Assembly: GCA_005883885.1 (NCBI GenBank)
Contig: VAYF01000167.1
Coordinates: 1-8,709, forward strand
From: Actinomycetota bacterium
Lineage (GTDB): Bacteria; Actinomycetota; UBA4738; HRBIN12
Direction of reading: 5' to 3'
DNA: 8,709 nt
The translations under genes were made by a program, and so were the position numbers. The notes below the pieces were generated by a model. That model was not told the origin of the DNA. It searched no databases and saw only the letters and a program-made list of their open reading frames with translations. Positions 1 through 5,401 of the stretch are shown piece after piece. The first letter of the stretch is position 1. Every line of letters begins with the position of its first letter.

Positions 1-181
1 TGACCAGCCCAAGGTCCTTGTAGACGAGGATGTTCGTCCCGTCGGAAACCGCGATCCCGGCGGATTCCTGCCCCCGGTGCTGCTGGGCGAAAAGACCGAA
101 GTACGTGAGCCGGGCAACCTCGTCGCCGGGTGCCCATACGCCGAAGAGCCCGCATTCCTCTTTCGGTGACTCGGCGCCCAT
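1..181 (-). CDS. purF: Amidophosphoribosyltransferase PurF, N-terminal fragment
   Basis: PurF makes 5-phosphoribosylamine from PRPP and glutamine, the first committed step of IMP synthesis. Only the first 60 codons are visible; the gene leaves the window at base 1. The start ATG (181-179) is the only plausible one, because no ATG or GTG lies upstream before the in-frame TGA at 247-245. The protein begins MGAESPKEE followed by CGLFGVWAP. The Cys at residue 10 is the expected Ntn-hydrolase nucleophile, exposed after removal of a 9-residue propeptide, as in Bacillus-type PurF. The glutaminase-domain motif QQHRGQESAGIAVSDG follows. The ribosome-binding site is weak (GAGG about 10 bases upstream). 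PurF normally follows PurL directly; here a 2 kb cassette separates them. Identification is secure, but the phosphoribosyltransferase domain is not visible. Confidence 0.95.
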   Translation of the reverse strand, partial: MGAESPKEECGLFGVWAPGDEVARLTYFGLFAQQHRGQESAGIAVSDGTNILVYKDLGLV

Positions 182-191
182 CGAGGACCTC

Positions 192-197
192 AGTGTA
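192..197 (-). promoter_or_regulatory. Possible -10 element upstream of purF (weak)
   Basis: The minus strand reads TACACT ten bases upstream of the purF ATG, fitting the TANNNT -10 pattern of high-GC Gram-positives. No convincing -35 is seen at 16 to 18 bases. If used, it would give a very short leader and let purF be transcribed independently of the cassette upstream. This rests on one short match, so it is a suggestion only. Confidence 0.2.
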
Positions 198-236
198 CCG
201 AGACGGTCCCTGCGCGACGGGAGCTCGTACGGGTCC

Positions 237-635
237 TCACGGGATCAGCGTGATCGGGAGGTCGCGGGAGACGGTCGCGAGCCCGTCAAGGTCGAACGTG
301 AGCACCGTACCTCCGTTCCGCTCCGCGCAAGCGACGACGGCCGCGTCGGTGAATCCCAACGGGAGCTCCGCGTAGCGGCTCATCAACGCCCTGATCCGGG
401 GCAGGTCCAGATCACCGCAGTCGAGCAGGGTCTCGCCGGTCTCGATGCCTTCCAGGAAAGCGAGGGTGGCGGCCGGCGCGAGCCGGCGGCCGAGCACCCG
501 GTCGACCTCCGCGAGGATGCCGACCGGAACGACGGTCGGCATCCTCGCGGCCTCGAGCGCACGGACGGCCTCCCGGTGGCGTCGGTCGGACCGGACGAAG
601 AGCGCAACGACCCCGGACGGGTCGAGCGTGATCAC
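237..635 (-). CDS. PIN-domain ribonuclease toxin, VapC-like
   Basis: This is a 132-residue PIN-fold protein, the usual size of VapC toxins, which cleave tRNA or rRNA using a metal-binding cluster of acidic residues. The expected cluster is present: Asp5 (ITLDPSGVVALF), Glu43 (ILAEVD), Asp97 (LGFTDAAVVA) and Asp115 or Asp117 (TFDLDG). The start is GTG at 635-633, overlapping the antitoxin stop as GTGA (635-632). No Shine-Dalgarno precedes it, so translation should depend on ribosomes finishing the antitoxin. An in-frame open stretch continues upstream to 944, but it is arginine/proline-rich, does not look like PIN sequence and overlaps the antitoxin, so I exclude it. Family assignment is solid. 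The RNA target and whether it is a true toxin are unknown. Confidence 0.85.
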   Translation of the reverse strand: MITLDPSGVVALFVRSDRRHREAVRALEAARMPTVVPVGILAEVDRVLGRRLAPAATLAFLEGIETGETLLDCGDLDLPRIRALMSRYAELPLGFTDAAVVACAERNGGTVLTFDLDGLATVSRDLPITLIP

Positions 636-895
636 CGCCGATGCCGGATCGTGCCCGCGTCCGCGGAGGACCCGTCCGTCCAGACGCCGACCCAGGAGGG
701 CAGCCGGAACCCGTCGCAGCGGCCGAGGTACCGGTCGATCGCCTCGCGGATCAGTTGGTCGCGGGGGCGGTCGCTGGAGGCGGCGAGCGAGCGCAGCCGG
801 CGGCGCTGCTCCGCGTCCAGGTAGATCGTGGTCCGTTCGACCCGCGGGATCACCGACATCGCTGCGGACGCCACGTGGGGCTGCCACCCGTCCAT
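632..895 (-). CDS. Ribbon-helix-helix antitoxin, VapB/CopG-like
   Basis: This is an 87-residue small protein with a CopG-type ribbon-helix-helix DNA-binding motif at roughly residues 19 to 57: the beta strand RTTIYLDAEQ, helix RRRLRSLAASSD, then RPRDQLIREAIDRYLG. The C-terminal tail (about residues 58-87) contains PSWVGVWTDG and would be the toxin-wrapping part by analogy with VapB proteins. It is the first gene of a two-gene toxin-antitoxin unit and its TGA overlaps the toxin GTG. RHH antitoxins usually bind operators upstream of their own gene; a perfect inverted repeat sits there at 910-933. I chose the ATG at 895, with a GGGAG very close upstream. An internal ATG at 859 (MSVIPRVERTT) is a real alternative giving 75 residues and a more typical RHH N-terminus, but it has no Shine-Dalgarno. 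Confidence 0.8.
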   Translation of the reverse strand: MDGWQPHVASAAMSVIPRVERTTIYLDAEQRRRLRSLAASSDRPRDQLIREAIDRYLGRCDGFRLPSWVGVWTDGSSADAGTIRHRR

Positions 896-909
896 CGCTC
901 CCAGGAGAC

Positions 910-933
910 CACGGCGCGCCCGACGGCGCCGTG
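910..933. repeat. Perfect 8-bp inverted repeat upstream of the antitoxin gene, candidate operator
   Basis: CACGGCGC (910-917) and its exact reverse complement GCGCCGTG (926-933) are separated by 8 bases. The repeat fills the centre of the 45-base gap between the ogt stop and the antitoxin start. Position and symmetry fit an autoregulatory operator for an RHH antitoxin. It could instead be an RNA stem-loop at the end of the sigma-ogt transcript, but no U-tract follows. In such GC-rich DNA, chance symmetry cannot be excluded. Confidence 0.35.
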
Positions 934-945
934 ACGACGGTCACG
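930..945. repeat. Short 6-bp inverted repeat across the ogt stop codon
   Basis: CGTGAC (930-935) and GTCACG (940-945) flank a 4-base loop and include the ogt TGA. A hairpin here would lack a U-tract and share bases with the 910-933 repeat, so the two structures compete. It is recorded as visible symmetry; I do not claim it terminates transcription. Confidence 0.2.
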
Positions 946-1546
946 CGGCAGGGAGGGATCCTTCCAGACGGAGCAACAGTTCCTTCCGCGGGAGACCGCC
1001 TCCGTATCCGGTGAGGTTCCCGCCGGCGCCGATCACCCGGTGGCAGGGGACGACGATCGGGATCGGATTGGCGCCGAGCGCGGCGCCCACCGCTCGCGCC
1101 GCCTTCGGGCGGCCGATGCGTCCCGCGATCTCCCCGTACGTGGCGAGGCGACCGAACGGGACCCGGGCCGTCGCGCCGAGCACGTCCTTCGCGAAGGGGC
1201 TCATCAGCCGCCGGTCCAGGCGGAGCTCGAACCGGCGGCGCGCGCCACGGAAGTATTCGTCGAGCTCGCGGCGCACGTCATCCGTGGCGCGCGCCGCCAT
1301 CAACACGCGGGGCGACAGCTCGCGTGCGAGCCGGTCGAGCACCCGGTCGCGGTCATCGCCCTCGAAGACGATCGCCGCGAGTCCCCGCGGGGTCACCGCC
1401 ACGAGCAGCTCGCCGACGGGTGATCCCATCGTTCCCACGGCGACGTCGACGAGCCCGGTAGCCGGCGCAGCCGCGCGGAACCGTTGGGCCGCCTGCCGCG
1501 AGCGGCGGTCTGCCTCCTGCGTCGAGATCGTCAGTCGTTCGTCCAT
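941..1546 (-). CDS. ogt: Methylated-DNA--protein-cysteine S-methyltransferase (Ogt/MGMT type)
   Basis: This is a suicide DNA-repair protein that moves the alkyl group from O6-alkylguanine (and usually O4-alkylthymine) in DNA to its own cysteine. The 201-residue product carries the full active site: PCHRV with acceptor Cys168, the TYGEI tyrosine (Tyr137) in the DNA-binding helix-turn-helix, the RAVGAALGANP segment with the arginine finger Arg151 and Asn160, and LLRLEG near the C-terminus (Glu196). The N-terminal domain starts at about residue 32 (GLVDVAVGTMGSPVGELLVA). Before it is an extra segment of about 30 charged residues that E. coli-type Ogt lacks. The start ATG (1546) is supported by AAGGAG eight bases upstream and lies 16 bases inside the sigma-factor gene, so the two are translationally coupled. 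No Ada-type zinc domain is present. A methylation-sensing role is inference. Confidence 0.93.
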   Translation of the reverse strand: MDERLTISTQEADRRSRQAAQRFRAAAPATGLVDVAVGTMGSPVGELLVAVTPRGLAAIVFEGDDRDRVLDRLARELSPRVLMAARATDDVRRELDEYFRGARRRFELRLDRRLMSPFAKDVLGATARVPFGRLATYGEIAGRIGRPKAARAVGAALGANPIPIVVPCHRVIGAGGNLTGYGGGLPRKELLLRLEGSLPAA

Positions 1547-2034
1547 GTGGCTCGCTCCTTGAGCTCCTGCTCTTTCAGCGTGCGCAACCCCTGGTAAGTG
1601 CTGGCGCGGACCGCCTCCTCGGTGCAGCCCATCAGCGAGGCGGCGTCCGCGACGCTGAAGCCGAGGATGTGGCGGTACGCGACCGCGTCGCGCTGACGCG
1701 ACGGGAGGTCGCGCACCGCGACCAGCGCGGGGCCGAAGCCGTCGGCTGTCGGATCGAGCTCCGTCGGACGCTCCGGCGGCGCGGCGACCGGGATCGGTCG
1801 CCGCGCCGCCCCCCGGTGATGATCGATCGCCTTGCGCGAGGCGATCCGGAGGATCCACCGATCCAGCCGGTCGGCTTCGGTGCACCGGGGGTAGGCGCGG
1901 AGCGCCGCCAGGAACGTCTCCTGGAACACGTCGTCCGCGTCGATCGACCCCACCGCCACCGTCAGGTACCGGAACACCGTGGTCCGGTTCTCTTCGAGGA
2001 ACCGCTCGAACGGTGGGAGCCGTCGTCGGCTCAC
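1531..2034 (-). CDS. ECF-type RNA polymerase sigma factor
   Basis: This is a 167-residue protein with the two-domain layout of group 4 (ECF) sigma factors. Sigma region 2 spans about residues 9-75, with FERFLEENRTTVFRYL, the region 2.2 core DADDVFQETFLAALRAYP and the -10-reading stretch DRWILRIASRKAIDHHR. A Pro-rich linker follows (about 76-105). Sigma region 4 then spans about 108-160 (LPSRQRDAVAYRHILGFSV and EEAVRASTYQGLRTLKE) with a helix-turn-helix for the -35. I chose the GTG at 2034: it forms a GTGA overlap with the preceding micro-ORF and gives the usual ECF length. A longer reading from a TTG at 2196 would add 54 non-sigma-like residues and has no Shine-Dalgarno. No zinc-finger anti-sigma gene follows; the next gene is ogt, overlapping by 16 bases. 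The ECF group and target promoters are not identified. Confidence 0.9.
   Translation of the reverse strand: MSRRRLPPFERFLEENRTTVFRYLTVAVGSIDADDVFQETFLAALRAYPRCTEADRLDRWILRIASRKAIDHHRGAARRPIPVAAPPERPTELDPTADGFGPALVAVRDLPSRQRDAVAYRHILGFSVADAASLMGCTEEAVRASTYQGLRTLKEQELKERATWTND
1555..1560 (-). promoter_or_regulatory. Ribosome-binding site of ogt, inside the sigma gene
   Basis: The minus strand reads AAGGAG, eight bases before the ogt ATG. It lies within the last codons of the sigma-factor gene and fixes the ogt start at 1546 over the longer open reading stretch that runs back to 1885. Confidence 0.85.
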
Positions 2035-2162
2035 ACGTTCCACCACCTGCGGACGGGGAGATCGCGCCACACGTGGGGACGCCGCCTCCGCGAGATGCTC
2101 CGCAGGTACTCGGGCTCCGGTTCGGTCACGCGCCAGATCCTCCACCGATCGTCGTGATGCAT
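2031..2162 (-). CDS. 43-residue Trp/Arg-rich micro-protein preceding the sigma factor
   Basis: I do not recognise this protein. It begins MHHDDRWRIWRVTEPEPEYL and ends WRDLPVRRWWNV, with five Trp and a run of four Arg in 43 residues. It has no signal peptide, membrane segment or Cys. Two features argue that it is translated. A near-ideal Shine-Dalgarno AAGGAGG lies eight bases before the ATG, and its TGA overlaps the sigma-factor GTG as GTGA, the same coupling used at other junctions in the window. It could be a leader peptide setting sigma translation, a small partner of the sigma factor or of Ogt, or only a coupling device. It is too short for homology judgement by eye, and function is unknown. 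Confidence 0.65.
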   Translation of the reverse strand: MHHDDRWRIWRVTEPEPEYLRSISRRRRPHVWRDLPVRRWWNV

Positions 2163-2170
2163 CTCCGATC

Positions 2171-2177
2171 CCTCCTT
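2171..2177 (-). promoter_or_regulatory. Strong Shine-Dalgarno of the micro-ORF
   Basis: The minus strand reads AAGGAGG with an 8-base spacer (GATCGGAG) to the ATG at 2162. It is the best ribosome-binding site in the window and the main evidence that translation starts here and not at the TTG at 2196. Confidence 0.75.
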
Positions 2178-2193
2178 CCACCGTCTGGAAGAA
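2173..2193 (-). promoter_or_regulatory. Hairpin that would occlude the micro-ORF Shine-Dalgarno
   Basis: The transcript reads UUCUUCCA, loop GACGG, UGGAAGGA. The arms form an 8-bp stem (seven Watson-Crick pairs and one G-U). The 3' arm includes five of the seven Shine-Dalgarno bases. No U-tract follows, so it is not an obvious terminator. It could limit translation of the micro-ORF and, through coupling, of sigma and ogt. Structure is read directly; regulation is inferred. Confidence 0.4.
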
Positions 2194-2223
2194 CAACGCC
2201 GGAGGGGCCTGCTACGTGAAACG

Positions 2224-4431
2224 CTACGTCTCCCCGAGGAGCCGAGGGATCGCGGTCTCCCATGCATCGCGGAGCTCGTCCACGGGAACGTCGACGAGCC
2301 CCTCGACGAGCGCGCGCGGTCCGCCCGTCTCGCCGAGGCGAGCGACGGGGACGCCGTGCTCGGCCGCGAGCCGAACGAGCGCCTCCTCGTCGCCCGGGTC
2401 GACGCTCACGACGGCACGCGACGCCGACTCGCTGAACAGGGCAACATGCGAGGGGAGATCCCCGGCGAGCGCCACCGCGAAGCCGTGGCCACCGCCGATC
2501 GCCGCCTCCAGGAGCGCGATCACGAGGCCTCCGTCCCCGCAGTCGTGCGCGCTCGCGAGCACCGCGCCGCCGGCGGCCGCGATCAGGAACCGGTGGAGCC
2601 CCCGCTCCCTCGACAGGTCCAGGGCCGGCGGCTTGCCGGCGACGACCCCGAGGACGGCTTCGGCGAACTCCGATCCCCCGAGCTCGGCGAAAGTCTCGCC
2701 AACCAGGTAGATCGCCAGCCCCGGCCGCGGGAACGAGCTCGGGACCCGCAACCGGTAGTCCTCGAGGAGCCCGAGCATCCCGATCACGGGCGTCGGCCAG
2801 ATCGCGCTTCCTCCGCTCTCGTTGTAGAGGCTGACGTTGCCTCCGGTCACCGGGGTCTCGAAGGCGAGACAGGCGTCGCGGATCCCGCGGATCGACTCGG
2901 TGAGCTCCCACATGACCTCGGGACGCTCGGGGTTGCCGAAGTTGAGGCAGTTCGTGATCGCGATCGGGGTCGCGCCCGTCACGGCGACGTTGCGGGCCGA
3001 CTCCGCGACGGCGTGGACCGCCCCGAGGAACGGGTCGAGGCGCCCGAACCGGCTCTTGCTGTCCGTCGAGACCGCGAGGCCCTTCAGGGTGCCGGCGACC
3101 CGGACGATGGCGGCATCGGAATCCGGACCGGCGATCGTGTTGCCCTGCACGACCCGGTCGTACTGCTCGAACGCCCACCGCTTGCTGGCGACGTTCGGCG
3201 CCGTCAACACGGTCAGCACGGCCTCCGTCAGATCCTTCTCGAACGGAACGAAGGTGGGGTCCTCCCCGCTGACCACCGATCGGGTGGGGGGTTCGGCCGG
3301 ACGATCGTAGACGGGCCCCTCATCCGCGAGGGAGGACGCAGCCACCTCTGCCACGACGGCGCCGCCGCTCCGGACCGTGAGCGTGCCGCCCGGTGTGAGC
3401 TCGCCGATCACCGCCGTCGTGAGCCCCCAGCGACCGCAGACCGATCGGACCTCGTCGAGCTTGGAGGGATGCACGATCGCGAGCATCCGTTCCTGCGACT
3501 CCGACGTGAGGATCTCGAAGGGCACCATCCCCGGCTCGCGGAGCGGAACGGCATCCAGATCCAGCGACGCCCCCATCCCGGCCCGGGTGGCGGATTCGCT
3601 CACGGCGCACGTGATCCCCGCGCCTCCCAGATCCTGCAGACCCTCGAGCGATCCGCCCGCGACCAGCTCCAGCGAGGCCTCGATCAGGAGCTTCTCGGCG
3701 AACGGGTCCCCGATCTGGACGCTGGGACGCGATCCCTCGGCGCCGTCCTCGAGGGTCGCCGAGGCCAGGACGCTGACCCCGCCGATCCCGTCCCGGCCGG
3801 TGGTCGCGCCGTAGAGCACCATCAGCGATCCGGCCTGCGCCGTGCGGGACTGCGCCGTGATCAGGTCGGCGGCATCGGCGATCCCGACGCACATCACGTT
3901 GACGGTGGGATCCGCGGTGTGCGCGTCGGCGAACCGAATCTCGCCGCCCACCGTCGGGACACCGATGCAGTTGCCGTAGCCGCCGATCCCCGCGATCACA
4001 CCCGCGAAGAGCCACCGGTTCCGCTCCTCGGCGAGCGGCCCGAACAGGAGCGGATCGAGCAAGGCCACGGGGCGGGCGCCCATCGACACGATGTCGCGGA
4101 CGATCCCGCCCACGCCCGTCGCCGCACCCTGATACGGCTCGATCGCGCTCGGATGCGAGTGCGACTCGATCTTGAACACGACCGCGATCCCGTCGCCGAC
4201 GTCGACCGCTCCGGCGTCCTGCCCGGGTCCGACGAGCACGGCCGGTCCGGCGGTCGGGAGGGTCCGGAGATGGATCTTCGAGGACTTGTACGAACAATGC
4301 TCCGACCACATCACGGAGTACATCGCGAGCTCGGTCCCGTTCGGCCCCCGGCCGAGGGTCGCCTCGATCTGCGCCAGCTCGCCGTCCGTGAGCCCGAGCT
4401 GCCGGTGGAGCGCGAGCTCCTCCGAGCTCAC
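2224..4431 (-). CDS. purL: Phosphoribosylformylglycinamidine (FGAM) synthase, large subunit PurL
   Basis: PurL is the ATP-dependent synthetase subunit that converts FGAR to FGAM using ammonia supplied by PurQ, with PurS as bridging subunit. The 735-residue length matches the Bacillus-type 'small' PurL (about 740). Visible motifs include WSEHCSYKSSK with catalytic His45, VVFKIES (Lys87, Glu89), EPYQGAATGVGGI, GYGNCIGVPTVGGE, VQIGDPFAEKLL, ESQERML, CLNFGNPERPE, TPVTGGNVSLYNE and DCGDGGLVIALLEAAIGGG. The usual SHNHP loop reads SHSHP, so Asn is replaced by Ser92 in the substrate-binding/catalytic loop. I chose the GTG at 4431, which overlaps the purQ stop as GTGA and gives the family N-terminus. 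The stop is TAG at 2226-2224. It is the last pur gene before the sigma/ogt cassette. Confidence 0.97.
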   Translation of the reverse strand: MSSEELALHRQLGLTDGELAQIEATLGRGPNGTELAMYSVMWSEHCSYKSSKIHLRTLPTAGPAVLVGPGQDAGAVDVGDGIAVVFKIESHSHPSAIEPYQGAATGVGGIVRDIVSMGARPVALLDPLLFGPLAEERNRWLFAGVIAGIGGYGNCIGVPTVGGEIRFADAHTADPTVNVMCVGIADAADLITAQSRTAQAGSLMVLYGATTGRDGIGGVSVLASATLEDGAEGSRPSVQIGDPFAEKLLIEASLELVAGGSLEGLQDLGGAGITCAVSESATRAGMGASLDLDAVPLREPGMVPFEILTSESQERMLAIVHPSKLDEVRSVCGRWGLTTAVIGELTPGGTLTVRSGGAVVAEVAASSLADEGPVYDRPAEPPTRSVVSGEDPTFVPFEKDLTEAVLTVLTAPNVASKRWAFEQYDRVVQGNTIAGPDSDAAIVRVAGTLKGLAVSTDSKSRFGRLDPFLGAVHAVAESARNVAVTGATPIAITNCLNFGNPERPEVMWELTESIRGIRDACLAFETPVTGGNVSLYNESGGSAIWPTPVIGMLGLLEDYRLRVPSSFPRPGLAIYLVGETFAELGGSEFAEAVLGVVAGKPPALDLSRERGLHRFLIAAAGGAVLASAHDCGDGGLVIALLEAAIGGGHGFAVALAGDLPSHVALFSESASRAVVSVDPGDEEALVRLAAEHGVPVARLGETGGPRALVEGLVDVPVDELRDAWETAIPRLLGET

Positions 4432-5147
4432 CCGGTCACCCCCGCCATCGCCACGTGCAGCAGCGACGCGAAGAGTGGCTGGCCGCCGGTCGGGCCGACG
4501 TCCGGATCGACCGCGTGCTCGGGGTGCGGCATCAGCCCGACGACGTTGCCGGCCGGGTTCCGGATGCCTGCGACGTTGTTCGTCGCCCCGTTCGGGTTGG
4601 AGACGTCGTCGACGATCCCCGTGCGCGATGCGTACCGGAAGACGACGAGCCCTTGTGCTTCGACATCGCCGAGCTGCTCCGCCGTCGCGATCCACTGGCC
4701 CTCGCCGTGCTTGATCGGGATCTCGATCGTCTCCCCCGGTGTGAGATCACCCGTGAGGCAGCTCTGTGCGGTCTCGACCCGCAGCCACACGTCACGGCAC
4801 ACGAACCTGAGCGAGCGGTTGCGGATCATCGCGCCCGGGAGCAGACCCGCTTCGCAGAGGATCTGGAACCCGTTGCAGATCCCGAGCACCGGGCCGCCTC
4901 GCTCGGCGAAGGCCACGACCGGCTCCATCACGGGCGCGAACCGCGCGATCGCGCCGCACCGGAGGTAATCGCCGTAGGAGAACCCACCCGGCAGGATCAC
5001 CGCGTCGACCGCCCGCAGGTCCCGGTCGGCGTGCCAGAGCGGAACGGCCTCGCCGCCCATCTGTTCGACCGCGCGGAGCGCGTCGCGATCGTCGAGCGAC
5101 CCGGGGAACGTGACCACCCCCACGCGGGGGGGGACGGCGCCGCTCAC
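4428..5147 (-). CDS. purQ: FGAM synthase glutaminase subunit PurQ
   Basis: PurQ is a class I glutamine amidotransferase that releases ammonia for PurL. The 239-residue protein has the expected triad: Cys91 in LGICNGFQIL, and His208 and Glu210 in GLMPHPEH. Also visible are the N-terminal VGVVTFPGS, the PGGFSYGDYLRCGAIA oxyanion-side loop and NPNGATNNVAGIRN. The start is GTG at 5147, overlapping the purS stop as GTGA, with GAGGTGG about eight bases upstream. The open stretch before it (to 5306) is arginine-rich and overlaps purS, so I reject it. Codons 5-8 contain a run of eight C on the coding strand (5133-5126), a possible slippage or sequencing-error site; the frame as given is intact. The stop overlaps the purL start. 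Confidence 0.97.
   Translation of the reverse strand: MSGAVPPRVGVVTFPGSLDDRDALRAVEQMGGEAVPLWHADRDLRAVDAVILPGGFSYGDYLRCGAIARFAPVMEPVVAFAERGGPVLGICNGFQILCEAGLLPGAMIRNRSLRFVCRDVWLRVETAQSCLTGDLTPGETIEIPIKHGEGQWIATAEQLGDVEAQGLVVFRYASRTGIVDDVSNPNGATNNVAGIRNPAGNVVGLMPHPEHAVDPDVGPTGGQPLFASLLHVAMAGVTG
5126..5133. repeat. Eight-base G/C homopolymer at the start of purQ
   Basis: Eight consecutive G on the plus strand (C on the coding strand) lie within purQ codons 5-8. With the nearby complementary C run (5116-5120 on the plus strand) it could form a 5-bp G/C stem just after the start codon. It is the longest single-base run I noticed in the window. Confidence 0.6.
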
Positions 5148-5401
5148 TTCGGGGCCACCTCGAGCACCTGGTAATCCTCGATCACCGGGTTCGACAGCAG
5201 CCGGACGGCCATGCCGCGGACCTGCTCCAGCGCGCTCGCCTCGTCGTGGGCCTCGACCTCCAGTTCGATGTGCTTGCCCACGCGGACGTGACGGACGTTC
5301 GTCCATCCGAGCGAGGGCAACGCCGACTCGACGGCCTTGCCCTGGGGATCCGACAATCCGTCTTTCAGCGTGACCAGCACCTCGAACGTGAAGGTCGTCA
5401 C
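5144..5401 (-). CDS. purS: FGAM synthase bridging subunit PurS
   Basis: PurS is a small protein whose dimer holds PurL and PurQ together and helps ammonia transfer. The 85-residue product shows the typical family pattern: TFEVLVTLKDGLSDPQGKA, then LPSLGWTNVRHVRVGKHIE, then MAVRLLSNPVIEDYQV near the C-terminus. The start is GTG at 5401 in a GTGA overlap with the purC stop, and its own TGA overlaps the purQ GTG. The ribosome-binding site is weak (GGGGG), suggesting coupling to purC translation. Length and motif order are normal and the identity is secure. Confidence 0.96.
   Translation of the reverse strand: MTTFTFEVLVTLKDGLSDPQGKAVESALPSLGWTNVRHVRVGKHIELEVEAHDEASALEQVRGMAVRLLSNPVIEDYQVLEVAPK

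Noticed and set aside
182..247. N-terminal extension of purF upstream of ATG 181
   Set aside because: The frame is open to a TGA at 247-245 but contains no ATG or GTG, and the ATG at 181 already gives a propeptide plus Cys10 of the expected length.
30..1562. Plus-strand open frames over purF, the toxin-antitoxin pair and ogt
   Set aside because: All are antisense to genes with recognisable active-site motifs, and their translations are Arg/Ser/Pro-rich without domain signatures.
1531..2196. Longer 221-residue sigma factor starting at TTG 2196
   Set aside because: The extra 54 residues do not resemble sigma region 1 or 2, the TTG has no Shine-Dalgarno, and it would overlap the micro-ORF. The GTG at 2034 gives normal ECF length and a GTGA overlap.
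2163..2223. Intrinsic terminator after purL
   Set aside because: The 61-base gap contains a hairpin but no U-tract, and the hairpin overlaps the next Shine-Dalgarno, so it fits translation control better than termination.
2126..3178. A 350-codon minus-strand open frame in an alternative frame over purL
   Set aside because: An Arg/Gly-rich shadow frame overlapping the true purL frame; no domain seen.
2356..4968. An 870-codon open frame on the plus strand antisense to purL and purQ
   Set aside because: It is a shadow frame produced by the high-GC codon pattern of purL/purQ. Its translation is Arg/Gly/Asp-rich with no recognisable domain, while the minus strand holds unambiguous PurL and PurQ.
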